Part shown: positions 16,889 to 25,315 of the stretch, one piece after another
Position numbering within the stretch: the first letter of the stretch is position 1
How the letters are laid out: each line of letters begins with the position of its first letter
The notes under the pieces: model-generated
Seen by the model: only the letters and a program-made list of their open reading frames with translations
Databases searched by the model: none
Told to the model about the DNA's origin: nothing
Source of the DNA: JBPCOI01 sp051000395
GTDB lineage: Bacteria; Actinomycetota; Actinomycetes; Mycobacteriales; Jatrophihabitantaceae
DNA length: 64,000 nucleotides
Reading direction: 5' to 3'
NCBI GenBank assembly: GCA_051000395.1
Contig: JBPCOI010000035.1
Span: 6,826 to 70,825 of the forward strand
Position numbers and translations under genes: made by a program

Positions 16889-17334
16889 TTGCCTGGCCCC
16901 CTGACCACGATGACGGCGAATGCGCTGACGACGAGCTCTCCGTCGCTCGCGCGCACCTCGCTGCGAGTGGTGATGAGCTCGTTGCCGGCCGCGACCCGGA
17001 TCTCGTCGACGGATACCACCACCTGCAGGGTGTCTCCCGCGAACACCGGACGGGCGTGCACGAACCGCTGCTCGCCGTGCACGACGCGGCCGTAGTCGAT
17101 GCCCGCCTGCGGGTCGGCCAGCAACTGGTGCCCGGCCGTGAGCGTCAGCATGATCGGGAAGGTCGAAGGGGCGATGACGTCACGATGCCCCAGCGCCCGC
17201 GCCGCCTCGGGCGAGCGGTAGACGGGGTTCGGGTCGTTGATCGCGTCGGCGAACTCGCGGATTTTCTCGCGGCTCACCAGGTACGGGCTGGTCGGCGGGT
17301 ACACGCGTCCGATGAAGGACTGGTCCACGGGCAT
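16885..17334 (-). CDS. MaoC-like dehydratase, HadA-like subunit
   Basis: A 149-residue hot-dog protein of the MaoC N-terminal dehydratase type. It starts MPVDQSFIGRVYPP and has the family segment KIREFADAINDPNPVY, but the hydratase motif lacks the catalytic His (NPVYRS instead of NPIH). This is as expected for HadA, which binds and positions the substrate while HadB does the chemistry. It overlaps the HadB-like gene and follows the DUF4873 gene by 26 bases. Confidence 0.9.
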   Translation of the reverse strand: MPVDQSFIGRVYPPTSPYLVSREKIREFADAINDPNPVYRSPEAARALGHRDVIAPSTFPIMLTLTAGHQLLADPQAGIDYGRVVHGEQRFVHARPVFAGDTLQVVVSVDEIRVAAGNELITTRSEVRASDGELVVSAFAVIVVRGPGK

Positions 17335-17360
17335 GGCGCAAACGTAACCGGTCGGGCCGC

Positions 17361-17678
17361 TCAGGCGTCGTCGGGCAGCGCGTCGAGCACCTCGAACGGG
17401 GCGGCACCGAAGCCGTCGACGCGCGGGCGCCCCCACGGGTCCACGTCGGACAGCGCGGTCGCCACCTCGGCGTGCGGCGTGCGCAGCACCACGCGGCGCG
17501 TGCCGGCCTCGACGAGCTCGGCGACCTGCGGGCTCGCCGCGACGCGCCCGTACCAGCTGTACGAGCCGCTGATCGGGTCGAAGTGCCCGCGCAGGGTCAC
17601 CGTCACGGCGATCGACCGGTCCCCGTCGATGATCTCGGCAGGCCCGTCGTAGCCGTCTTCACCGTGCTCGGCGCTCAT
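17361..17678 (-). CDS. DUF4873 domain protein
   Basis: A 105-residue single-domain protein with the DUF4873 core (LRGHFDPISGSYSWYGRV, later RTPHAEVATALSDVDPWGR). In other actinobacteria this domain also occurs fused to flavin monooxygenases; its role is unknown. The ATG overlaps the TGA of the TetR gene (ATGA), so it is translated with the regulator. It leads into the HadA-like gene. Confidence 0.85.
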   Translation of the reverse strand: MSAEHGEDGYDGPAEIIDGDRSIAVTVTLRGHFDPISGSYSWYGRVAASPQVAELVEAGTRRVVLRTPHAEVATALSDVDPWGRPRVDGFGAAPFEVLDALPDDA

Positions 17679-18373
17679 GGCGCCTCCTGGATTAGTGCCT
17701 CGAGGGGCAGCGGAGTGTCATAGCCAATAGCGACGTCGTTGGCGCGGGCGGTGCCGTCGAGCAGGCTCCACACGCCTTCGCAGAGGATCTCGGTGAGCTT
17801 CGCACGGGAGATGGTGCGCCGCTGCAGCCACCACGACCCCGTCGACTCGACGAGCCCCACGATGCCGTACGCGCCGGGTTCGGCCTTCTCGGCGTCGATA
17901 CCGAAGAACATCAAGAACACCTTGAGCAGCGCGGCTATGCGGTCGGCCAGCGTGTTCTCGACCGATTCCAGCGACGAGCCGATGCGGCGCGAGCGCAGGA
18001 AGTAGTACAGGTTGGGGTGCTCGTCCAGCCAGCCGATGATGACCTCGATCACCGACTCGATCACCGAGTGCGGGGTGGCGTCCACGGTGATCTGGAGGTT
18101 GGGCAGCACGCTGTCGATCACGTTCGCGACGAGCTGATCGGCGATTGCCTGCCTGAGGTCCTCGCGGTCGCGGAAGTAGCGGTAGAGCACGGTGCGGCTC
18201 ACACCTGCGGCGTCGGCGATCTGCTCGGCGCTCGCCTCAGGGCCGTACTCGTCGATGGCCGCAGCGCCGGCTGCGACGAAGGCCGCGCGCCGCTGCGTGC
18301 GGTGTTCGGTCCACCGAAGGCGCCGGCCGTCTGGCGCGCGTTCTGCGACGATCGTTCCCGCGGATCCGTGCAT
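17675..18373 (-). CDS. TetR family transcriptional regulator
   Basis: A 232-residue repressor-type protein. The helix-turn-helix lies at about residues 35-75 (SAEQIADAAGVSRTVLYRYF) and is followed by a helical ligand domain. I chose the ATG at 18373; GTG codons just upstream are possible. It heads a six-gene minus-strand operon and is divergent from a diiron oxygenase gene, so it probably controls both. Related regulators in actinobacteria sit beside AurF-like genes in the same way. Confidence 0.9.
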   Translation of the reverse strand: MHGSAGTIVAERAPDGRRLRWTEHRTQRRAAFVAAGAAAIDEYGPEASAEQIADAAGVSRTVLYRYFRDREDLRQAIADQLVANVIDSVLPNLQITVDATPHSVIESVIEVIIGWLDEHPNLYYFLRSRRIGSSLESVENTLADRIAALLKVFLMFFGIDAEKAEPGAYGIVGLVESTGSWWLQRRTISRAKLTEILCEGVWSLLDGTARANDVAIGYDTPLPLEALIQEAP

Positions 18374-18410
18374 GCCCACCACCTGTGCCTCGATTAGCTG
18401 TGACGCAGAG

Positions 18411-18498
18411 CGTAGTCCTACGTAGTTTTTGCCGCGACATCTTGTCACGCGTTCTTTGCCCTCTACGCTGGGCGAAGTAGGCGCAACATCGCGTGACA
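18411..18498. promoter_or_regulatory. Candidate operators between the TetR and diiron oxygenase genes
   Basis: Two symmetric signals occupy this 171-base divergent region. A short palindrome CGTAG-TC-CTACG lies at 18411-18422, close to the TetR start. A nine-base inverted repeat TGTCACGCG (18443-18451) and CGCGTGACA (18490-18498) brackets a possible plus-strand promoter (TTGTCA, 16 bases, TACGCT). Binding by the TetR protein is an inference. Confidence 0.4.
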
Positions 18499-18544
18499 GG
18501 TTGATTGGTTCGACCCTCGCCCGACGGAAAGGGAGCGACCGGAC

Positions 18545-19399
18545 ATGACCGCCGTACTGGACGTCAACGACCGCGAGAAGACCGCCAAGCGGCTGCTCGG
18601 CTCGTCCTCGCGCAACTCCTACGAACCCGCTGTCGACCTCGACTGGGACGCACCCGACGTTCCCGGCGTGCCGCACATGCCGCTGCACCGCGTCTCGCTG
18701 TACGGCACCGCGCTGTGGGACCAGCTGAGCGACGAGCAGCAGGCCACCCTGTCCAAAGCGGAGATCACCAGCGTTGCTCGGGTGGGACTCTGGTTCGAGA
18801 TCCTCTTGATGCGCATGCTCGCCACGCACGCCTACGACCAGGACCCGGCCTCGCAGCACACCCATTACGCGCTCACCGAGATCGGCGACGAGACCCGGCA
18901 CTCGGTGATGTTCGCCCGTTACGCCGAGCGCAACGGCGGCATCGAGTACCGCCCGCGCCCGCTGGTGCACCGGCTGGGCAAGCTGTTCAGTCTGCTCGGC
19001 CCGACCGGGCCGTCGATGTGGGCGGGGACGCTGGTGGCCGAGGAACTGCTGGATCGCCTGCAACGCGAGGCGATGAACGACGAGTCGATCGCCGCCTTGC
19101 CGCGAATGATCAACCGCATCCACGTGATCGAGGAGGCGCGCCACGTCCGCTTCGCCCGCGAGGAGCTCGTACGCGAGATGAAGCGCAGCCACTGGGGACC
19201 CAAGCGCTGGTCGCATCGGGTGCTCGCGGCCGCGGCGGCATACGTCATCGCGCGCAGCCTGATCAGTCCCAAGGTGTACGAGAGCGTCGGGATCGACGCG
19301 AAGGCCGGCCGCAAGGCGGCGCTCGCCAACCCGCACTACCAGGACACGAGCGGTGGATGGGCCAGAAGATCGTCGAATTCCTCGGTGAGGTCGGGATGA
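18545..19399 (+). CDS. AurF-like diiron oxygenase with frameshifted 3' end
   Basis: A ferritin-like diiron protein of the AurF / p-aminobenzoate N-oxygenase type. Iron-ligand motifs are visible in KAEITSVARVGLWFE, EIGDETRHSVMF and IEEARHVRF. As written it has 284 residues and ends in a Ser/Arg-rich tail that does not look like protein. A second frame (to 19449) continues the expected C-terminus: GQKIVEFLGEVGMINRSARV. A one- or two-base indel near 19340-19350 would give a normal C-terminus. Either the gene is recently broken or there is a sequence error. It is divergent from the TetR gene. Confidence 0.8.
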   Translation: MTAVLDVNDREKTAKRLLGSSSRNSYEPAVDLDWDAPDVPGVPHMPLHRVSLYGTALWDQLSDEQQATLSKAEITSVARVGLWFEILLMRMLATHAYDQDPASQHTHYALTEIGDETRHSVMFARYAERNGGIEYRPRPLVHRLGKLFSLLGPTGPSMWAGTLVAEELLDRLQREAMNDESIAALPRMINRIHVIEEARHVRFAREELVREMKRSHWGPKRWSHRVLAAAAAYVIARSLISPKVYESVGIDAKAGRKAALANPHYQDTSGGWARRSSNSSVRSG

Positions 19400-19545
19400 T
19401 CAATCGTTCGGCCCGCGTCCTGTACCGCCGAGCCGGCCTGATGGCGTAACCGCCACCCGACGGACGCTCGCTGCGGCCAACCGAGCCAACCAGTGCCCGT
19501 GGCACCCTTACCGGCAACCGCGCCCCGCAACGTCCATGCGGTCGG

Positions 19546-19710
19546 TCAGCGGGTCTCGCGGTGCTCGGTGTGCTTGCCGCAGTTGGGGCAGAACTTCTTC
19601 AGCGCCAACCGGTCGGGGTCGTTGCGCCGGTTCTTCTTGGTGATGTAGTTGCGGTGCTTGCACTCCTGGCACGCCAAGGTGATCTTCGGACGGACGTCGG
19701 TGGCTGCCAC
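19546..19710 (-). CDS. rpmG: 50S ribosomal protein L33
   Basis: A 54-residue L33 starting at GTG 19710 (MAATDVRPKITLACQECKH). Both zinc-type Cys pairs are present (CQEC and CPNC), so this is the zinc-binding form. It lies downstream of tRNA-Met and tRNA-Thr and probably shares their transcript. Confidence 0.95.
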   Translation of the reverse strand: MAATDVRPKITLACQECKHRNYITKKNRRNDPDRLALKKFCPNCGKHTEHRETR

Positions 19711-19776
19711 GAGTAGTGCCCTTCTTCGGTGAGCGGGACGAGCTTCGGACGAAGCGCTGATCGTGCAATCGGCTTG

Positions 19777-19850
19777 TAGCGAGGGCCGGACTTGAACCGG
19801 CGACACAGCGATTATGAGCCGCTTGCTCTACCAGACTGAGCTACCCCGCC
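19777..19850 (-). tRNA. tRNA-Met (CAT)
   Basis: A 74-base cloverleaf with 5' acceptor GGCGGGG, anticodon loop CTCATAA (anticodon CAT) and T-arm GGTTCAAGTCC. It lacks initiator features and sits beside rpmG, where actinobacteria usually have an elongator tRNA-Met. CCA is not encoded. Confidence 0.95.
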
Positions 19851-19883
19851 CCGGCAGCGACGGGCGGCTGCCCGGACCGCCAG

Positions 19884-19956
19884 AGCCCCCTTACGGAATC
19901 GAACCGTAGACCTTCTCCTTACCATGGAGACGCTCTGCCGACTGAGCTAAGGGGGC
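19884..19956 (-). tRNA. tRNA-Thr (GGT)
   Basis: A 73-base cloverleaf with acceptor GCCCCCT/AGGGGGC, D-arm AGCTCAGTCGG, anticodon loop ATGGTAA (anticodon GGT) and T-arm GGTTCGATTCC. It lies 33 bases upstream of tRNA-Met on the same strand. Confidence 0.96.
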
Positions 19957-20158
19957 AGTCGCTCACGCCGACGACGGCCCGGAGGACCGGAATCCGCGTG
20001 GTGCTCGCGCCAGCGGCTCAGCTTACACGAGGCACGGCGGCGGCTGGGCCGCCGCCGACGGCACTACGGCGCGACTCACACGGCCAAGATATTGGCAACA
20101 CCGCGCTTGTCGGCAAGACTCGCAAGCGAGCTTTGCCGCCGGATCCGAGGAGCTGCCG

Positions 20159-20215
20159 ATGCCCGCCACGCCCGAGTCGAGCGACCCGCACCGCACCCGC
20201 GGCGCGAGCCGGTGA
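20159..20215 (+). CDS. Possible 18-residue leader peptide upstream of the Sdh anchor gene
   Basis: A short frame reads MPATPESSDPHRTRGASR and ends at a TGA that overlaps the GTG start of the next gene. It has the best ribosome binding site in this area (GAGGAG six bases before the ATG). It is either a coupled leader peptide or the true N-terminus of the anchor protein separated by a one-base shift. Confidence 0.4.
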   Translation: MPATPESSDPHRTRGASR

Positions 20216-21030
20216 CCCGCGCCCGCAGCCTCCCGGTCGGCACCAACGCCCCCGGCCGCGCCGGCATCGCGGCGCGCACGCTGCGCACCGACCGCTGGTG
20301 GCAGGTGCCGGCAACCACCGTCGCCCTGCTCTCGTTGTGGGTCGCGTACGCGGTCGTGCGGACGGCAAGTCAGCGTGACTACTTCGTCGAGAAGTACCAC
20401 TACCTGTCCCCGTTCACGTCCCCGTGCGTGACGTCCTCGTGCGTGCCGGGCTCGCGCGATTTCGGCGCCTGGTTCGGGCACTTCCCGCCCTTCCTACCGC
20501 TCGCGATCCTGGTGCTGCCGTTCCTGCTCGGCTTCCGGCTGACCTGCTACTACTACCGCAAGGCGTACTACCGCTCGTTCTGGCAGTCCCCGCCCGCGTG
20601 CGCGGTCGCCGAGCCGCACGGGCGCTACACCGGCGAGACGCGATTCCCGCTGATCCTGCAGAACGTCCACCGTTACTTCTTCCTGGCCGCGGTGCTGATC
20701 TCCATTCTCAACACCTACGACCTGATCCGCGGTTTCCGCGGTGGCGATGGCGGTGTCGGAATCGGGCTGGGCACCGTGATCATGCTGATCAACGTCGTGC
20801 TGCTCTGGACCTACACGGTGTCGTGCCACTCGTGCCGGCACATCGTCGGCGGGCGGCTGCGGAACTTCTCGGCGCACCCGCTGCGCTACCGGGCGTGGAC
20901 GATGGTCTCCAAGCTCAACACCCGGCATATGGAGCTGGCCTGGACCACGCTCGGCACGTTGCTGGTCACCGATCTCTACATCGCGCTGGTCGCGTCCGGC
21001 ACGTTCAACGATCCGCGGATCTTCAACTGA
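20212..21030 (+). CDS. Succinate dehydrogenase membrane anchor subunit (Sdh1 type)
   Basis: A 272-residue membrane protein with about five hydrophobic segments and conserved His residues (QNVHRYFF, CHSCRH), which fits the anchor subunit of the Sdh1-type succinate dehydrogenase found with SdhA and SdhB in mycobacteria and relatives. It would carry electrons to menaquinone. I chose GTG 20212 because the sequence before it does not look like protein; an upstream ATG at 20092 in the same frame is an alternative. It precedes sdhA by 88 bases. Confidence 0.82.
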   Translation: MTRARSLPVGTNAPGRAGIAARTLRTDRWWQVPATTVALLSLWVAYAVVRTASQRDYFVEKYHYLSPFTSPCVTSSCVPGSRDFGAWFGHFPPFLPLAILVLPFLLGFRLTCYYYRKAYYRSFWQSPPACAVAEPHGRYTGETRFPLILQNVHRYFFLAAVLISILNTYDLIRGFRGGDGGVGIGLGTVIMLINVVLLWTYTVSCHSCRHIVGGRLRNFSAHPLRYRAWTMVSKLNTRHMELAWTTLGTLLVTDLYIALVASGTFNDPRIFN

Positions 21031-21118
21031 GCACGCGAGCGAGATGCACAGGGCCGACGTCCCGAGGAACCGGAAGCGGGCGGCAACCGGAGTCAGCGCG
21101 AAGAGCAGAGGTCAGTGA

Positions 21119-23071
21119 GTGAGCGACATCGAGAAGCACAACTACGACGTGCTCGTCATCGGCGCTGGGGGCGCCGGGCTGCGGGCCGCGATCGCCGCGC
21201 GTGAGGCAGGGATGCGGGTTGCCGTCGTCTGCAAATCGTTGTTCGGCAAGGCGCACACCGTCATGGCCGAGGGCGGGATCGCGGCGTCCATGGGCAATAT
21301 GAACAGCCACGACAATTGGCAGGTGCACTTTCGCGACACCATGCGCGGCGGCAAGTTCCTGAATTCGTGGCGGACGGCCGAGCTGCATGCGAAGGAGGCC
21401 CCGCAACGCGTCTGGGAGCTGGAGACCTACGGCGCGCTGTTCGACCGCACCCCCGAAGGCAAGATCAGCCAGCGCAACTTCGGCGGCCACGAGTACCCGC
21501 GCCTGGCGCACGTCGGTGACCGCACCGGCCTGGAGCTGATCCGCACGTTGCAGCAGAAGATCGTCTCGCTGCAACAGGACGACGGCCGCAAGCACGGCAC
21601 CGGCGCATTCTCGGACGGCAAGTTGCGCGTCTTCGCCGAGTGCACGATCACCGAGCTGCTGCACGACCCGTCCGGGGCGATGGCCGGCGCGTTCGGGTAC
21701 TACCGCGAGACCGGGCAGTTCGTGCTGTTCCGGGCCCCCGCCGTGATCCTGGCGACCGGGGGTATCGGCAAGTCGTTCAAGGTCACGTCCAACTCCTGGG
21801 AGTACACCGGCGACGGCCACGCGCTGGCACTGCGGGCGGGTTCCACGCTGATGAACATGGAGTTCGTGCAGTTCCACCCGACCGGAATGGTGTGGCCACC
21901 GTCGGTGAAGGGCATCCTCGTCACCGAGTCGGTGCGTGGCGACGGCGGGGTGCTGCGCAACTCCGACGGCAAGCGGTTCATGTTCGACTACGTCCCGGCG
22001 GTGTTCCGCGGGCAGTACGCCGAGACCGAGGACGAGGGCGAACGCTGGTACACCGACCCGGACAACAACAAGCGGCCGCCGGAGTTGTTGCCGCGTGACG
22101 AGGTCGCCCGAGCGATCAACTCCGAGGTCAAGGCGGGACGCGGATCGCCGCACGGCGGAGTCTTCCTCGACATCGCCAGCCGCCGGCCGGCCGAGTTCAT
22201 CATGAAGCGGCTGCCGTCCATGCACCACCAGTTCAAGGAACTCGCAGACGTCGACATCACGAACGAGCCGATGGAGGTCGGGCCGACCTGTCACTACGTC
22301 ATGGGCGGCGTGGAGGTCGATGCCGACACCGCCGCGGCCGCTCGGGTGGTGGGGCTGTTCGCTGCCGGCGAGGTGGCCGGCGGGATGCACGGCTCGAACC
22401 GGCTGGGCGGCAACTCCCTCGGGGACCTGCTCGTATTCGGGCGCCGGGCCGGGACCGCGGCGGCCGAGTATGTGCAGTCGCTGGACGGCAAGTACCCGGC
22501 CCTCGACGACGCCCAAGTGAGCGCTGCCGAGCGCATCGCACTCGCCCCGTTCGACGTCGCGGCGGGTGCGGTGAATGAGACGGGCGCGGCGGGCACGGCT
22601 GGCGCGGCGGAGAATCCGTACACGCTGCACCAGGAGTTGCAGCAGACGATGAACGACCTGGTCGGCATCATCCGCAAAGCAGAGGAGATGCAGCAGGCAC
22701 TCGAGCGCCTGCAGTCGCTCAAGACCCGGGCCGCCAACGTCGCCGTCGAGGGAGGCCGGCGGTTCAACCCCGGCTGGCACCTGGCGCTGGACCTGCGCAA
22801 CATGCTCGCCGTCAGCGAGTGCGTAGCGCGCGCCGCCCTGATCCGGCAGGAATCCCGCGGCGGCCACACCCGTGACGACTTCCCCGACATGCAGGCGCAG
22901 TGGCGGGCCAAGAACCTGATCTGCACGCAGGCCGACGGCGGCATCGAGGTCACCGAGCAGCCGATGGTCGCGATGCGCGAGGACCTGCTGGCCCTGTTCA
23001 CGCGCGAGGAGATGGCGAAGTACCTGACCGACGAGGAACTGGCCGCGATCCCCGAGGAGGTCAAGTCGTGA
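21119..23071 (+). CDS. sdhA: Succinate dehydrogenase/fumarate reductase flavoprotein subunit
   Basis: A 650-residue flavoprotein that oxidises succinate to fumarate at a covalent FAD. The GTG start gives MSDIEKHNYDVLVIGAGGAG with the FAD motif at about residue 15. Other marks are SLFGKAHTVMAEGG (with the His that usually carries FAD), the active-site region HPTGM and GSNRLGGNSLGDLLVFGRRAG near residue 430. Its stop overlaps the sdhB start. Confidence 0.96.
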   Translation: MSDIEKHNYDVLVIGAGGAGLRAAIAAREAGMRVAVVCKSLFGKAHTVMAEGGIAASMGNMNSHDNWQVHFRDTMRGGKFLNSWRTAELHAKEAPQRVWELETYGALFDRTPEGKISQRNFGGHEYPRLAHVGDRTGLELIRTLQQKIVSLQQDDGRKHGTGAFSDGKLRVFAECTITELLHDPSGAMAGAFGYYRETGQFVLFRAPAVILATGGIGKSFKVTSNSWEYTGDGHALALRAGSTLMNMEFVQFHPTGMVWPPSVKGILVTESVRGDGGVLRNSDGKRFMFDYVPAVFRGQYAETEDEGERWYTDPDNNKRPPELLPRDEVARAINSEVKAGRGSPHGGVFLDIASRRPAEFIMKRLPSMHHQFKELADVDITNEPMEVGPTCHYVMGGVEVDADTAAAARVVGLFAAGEVAGGMHGSNRLGGNSLGDLLVFGRRAGTAAAEYVQSLDGKYPALDDAQVSAAERIALAPFDVAAGAVNETGAAGTAGAAENPYTLHQELQQTMNDLVGIIRKAEEMQQALERLQSLKTRAANVAVEGGRRFNPGWHLALDLRNMLAVSECVARAALIRQESRGGHTRDDFPDMQAQWRAKNLICTQADGGIEVTEQPMVAMREDLLALFTREEMAKYLTDEELAAIPEEVKS

Positions 23072-23823
23072 GCTACCAGGCGAAGTTCCGGGTATGGCGC
23101 GGCGACGCGGACGGCGGGGAGCTCGTCGACTACACCGTCGAGGTCAACGAAGGCGAGGTCGTGCTCGACATCATCCACCGGCTGCAGGCCACGCAGGCCG
23201 GTGACCTCGCCGTGCGGTGGAACTGCAAGGCGGGCAAGTGCGGCTCGTGCAGCGCGGAGATCAACGGACGGCCGCGGCTGATGTGCATGACGCGGATGTC
23301 CACGTTCACCGAGGCCGAGACGGTGACCGTCACGCCGATGCGGACGTTCCCGGTGATGAAGGACCTCGTCACCGACGTCTCGTTCAACTACGTCAAGGCT
23401 CAGCAGATTCCCGCGTTCGAACCGCCCGCGGGCCTGGCGCCCGGCGAGTACCGCATGGCACAGGTGGACGTCGGACGCTCGCAGGAGTTCCGCAAATGCA
23501 TCGAGTGCTTCCTGTGCCAGGACGTCTGCCACGTGATCCGCGACCACGAGGACAACAAGGAGGCGTTCGCGGGGCCGCGCTTCTTCATCCGGGCCGCGGA
23601 GCTGGAGATGCATCCGCTCGACGCCAATCCCGACCGAGTGCCGTTCGCCCGCGAGGAGCAGGGGATCGGGATGTGCAACATCACCAAGTGCTGCACCGAG
23701 GTCTGCCCCGAACACATCAAGATCACCGACAACGCGATCATTCCGATGAAGGAACGGGTGGCCGATCGCCGTTACGATCCGCTGGTCTGGCTGGGTAGCA
23801 AGATCACACGTCGCCGGCCCTGA
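23068..23823 (+). CDS. sdhB: Succinate dehydrogenase/fumarate reductase iron-sulfur subunit
   Basis: A 251-residue electron-transfer subunit. The [2Fe-2S] cysteines lie in CKAGKCGSCSAEI and the later LMC; two more cluster motifs lie in CIECFLCQDVC and CNITKCCTEVCPE. The GTG start overlaps the sdhA stop (GTGA). It takes electrons from SdhA to the membrane anchor. Confidence 0.96.
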   Translation: MSYQAKFRVWRGDADGGELVDYTVEVNEGEVVLDIIHRLQATQAGDLAVRWNCKAGKCGSCSAEINGRPRLMCMTRMSTFTEAETVTVTPMRTFPVMKDLVTDVSFNYVKAQQIPAFEPPAGLAPGEYRMAQVDVGRSQEFRKCIECFLCQDVCHVIRDHEDNKEAFAGPRFFIRAAELEMHPLDANPDRVPFAREEQGIGMCNITKCCTEVCPEHIKITDNAIIPMKERVADRRYDPLVWLGSKITRRRP

Positions 23824-23845
23824 GCCAGTGTCGCGTGCGGGGCGC

Positions 23846-24487
23846 TCACGGGCGCTCGCCGGTGACGACGAACACGATCCGGCGCGCCACCGCGACAGCG
23901 TGGTCGGCGTAGCGCTCGTAGTAGCGCCCGAGCAAGGTCATGTCGATCGCGGCCTCCGTCCCCCGCGTCCAATGGGAGGAGAGCACGACGGTGAACAGCT
24001 TGCGGCGCAGGGCGTCCATCGAGTCGTCCTCGGCCTCGAGTGCCTGGGCGAGCGCGACGTCTCGTCCGTCGACGACGTCGGCGACCTTGGCCACCAGCGA
24101 GAGGGCGACCTCGCCCATCTGACGGATGACGTCGCCGACCTCGGGCGGTACCGCGTGCCCGGGGTAGCGCAGTCGGGCGATCTTGGCGATGTGCTGGGCG
24201 AGGTCGCCCATGCGTTCCAGGTCGGAGACGAGGTGGATCGTGCTGATCACGACCCGCAGGTCGGTGGCGACCGGCTGCTGCTGCGCGAGGAGCTGGAAGC
24301 ACCTGTCCTCGACCTCGGTGCGCATCGCGTCGACATGGCTGTCGGCGAGCATCACCTTCTCGGCCTGGGCCAGGTTCGCGTCGAGCAGGGACTGGGAGGC
24401 TTGCTGCATCGCGACGGCGACGGCCTGCGTCATCGCCAGCACGCGCTTGCCGATCTCGTCGAGTTCGTCGTGGTAGATGTCGCGCAT
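23846..24487 (-). CDS. phoU: Phosphate signalling protein PhoU
   Basis: A 213-residue all-helical protein with two PhoU domains. Metal-binding E/D-rich motifs are visible in ISTIHLVSDLERMGDLAQHI and in the second half in GRYYERYADHAVAVARRI. PhoU relays phosphate status from the Pst transporter to the PhoR kinase. It follows pstB by 36 bases. Because pstA is truncated, PhoU may now be uncoupled from its transporter. Confidence 0.96.
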   Translation of the reverse strand: MRDIYHDELDEIGKRVLAMTQAVAVAMQQASQSLLDANLAQAEKVMLADSHVDAMRTEVEDRCFQLLAQQQPVATDLRVVISTIHLVSDLERMGDLAQHIAKIARLRYPGHAVPPEVGDVIRQMGEVALSLVAKVADVVDGRDVALAQALEAEDDSMDALRRKLFTVVLSSHWTRGTEAAIDMTLLGRYYERYADHAVAVARRIVFVVTGERP

Positions 24488-24523
24488 CGCGGGCTATCCG
24501 ATCTCGGTGGTCGGGTGGACAGG

Positions 24524-25303
24524 TCAGCCGAAGCGGCCGGAGATGTAGTCCTCGGTGCGCCGGTCGCTCGGGTTCGAGAAGATCTTCTGGGTGTCGTCCA
24601 TCTCGACCAGCCGGCCGGGCTTGCCGATGCCGCCCAGGTTGAAGAAGCCGGTGCGCTGCGACACCCGCGCGGCCTGCTGCATATTGTGGGTGACGATGAC
24701 GATCGTGTACGTCTGGCTGAGTTCCCCGACGAGGTCCTCGATCGCCAGCGTCGAGATCGGGTCCAGCGCGGAGCACGGTTCGTCCATGAGCAGGACCTGC
24801 GGCTCGATCGCGATCGCGCGCGCGATGCACAGCCGCTGCTGCTGACCGCCCGAGAGCCCGGCGCCGGGCCGGTGCAGCCGGTCCTTGACCTCCTGCCAGA
24901 GGTTCGCCGCGCGCAGCGAGCGCTCGACCACCGGATCCAGCTCGGAGCGCTTCATGCGGCCGTTCTGCAGCTTCAGCCCGGCCGCGACGTTGTCGTAGAT
25001 CGACATCGTGGGAAAGGGGTTGGGCCGCTGGAACACCATGCCGATGGTGCGACGGACCTCGACCGGGTCGATGCGGGTGTCGTAGATGTCCTGGCCGTCG
25101 AGCAGGATGTTCCCCTCGACGCGCGCGCCGGCGATCACTTCGTGCATGCGGTTGAGGGTGCGCAGCACGGTGGACTTCCCGCACCCCGACGGGCCGATGA
25201 ACGCGGTGACCGAATGCGGCGCGATGATGAAGCTGACGTCGCTGACGGCGAGGAACTTGCCGTAGTACGCGTTGAGGTTTTTCGCTTCGATGCGCTTGGC
25301 CAT
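24524..25303 (-). CDS. pstB: Phosphate ABC transporter ATP-binding protein
   Basis: A 259-residue ATPase of the high-affinity phosphate importer. Walker A GPSGCGKST, signature LSGGQQQRLCIARA, Walker B VLLMDEPCSALDP and the H-loop VTHNM are intact. The PstB mark FQRPNPFPTMSIYDNV is present. It follows the pstA remnant by 12 bases. The protein looks functional although its permease partner is broken. Confidence 0.96.
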   Translation of the reverse strand: MAKRIEAKNLNAYYGKFLAVSDVSFIIAPHSVTAFIGPSGCGKSTVLRTLNRMHEVIAGARVEGNILLDGQDIYDTRIDPVEVRRTIGMVFQRPNPFPTMSIYDNVAAGLKLQNGRMKRSELDPVVERSLRAANLWQEVKDRLHRPGAGLSGGQQQRLCIARAIAIEPQVLLMDEPCSALDPISTLAIEDLVGELSQTYTIVIVTHNMQQAARVSQRTGFFNLGGIGKPGRLVEMDDTQKIFSNPSDRRTEDYISGRFG

Positions 25304-25315
25304 GGTCTGCAGCTC

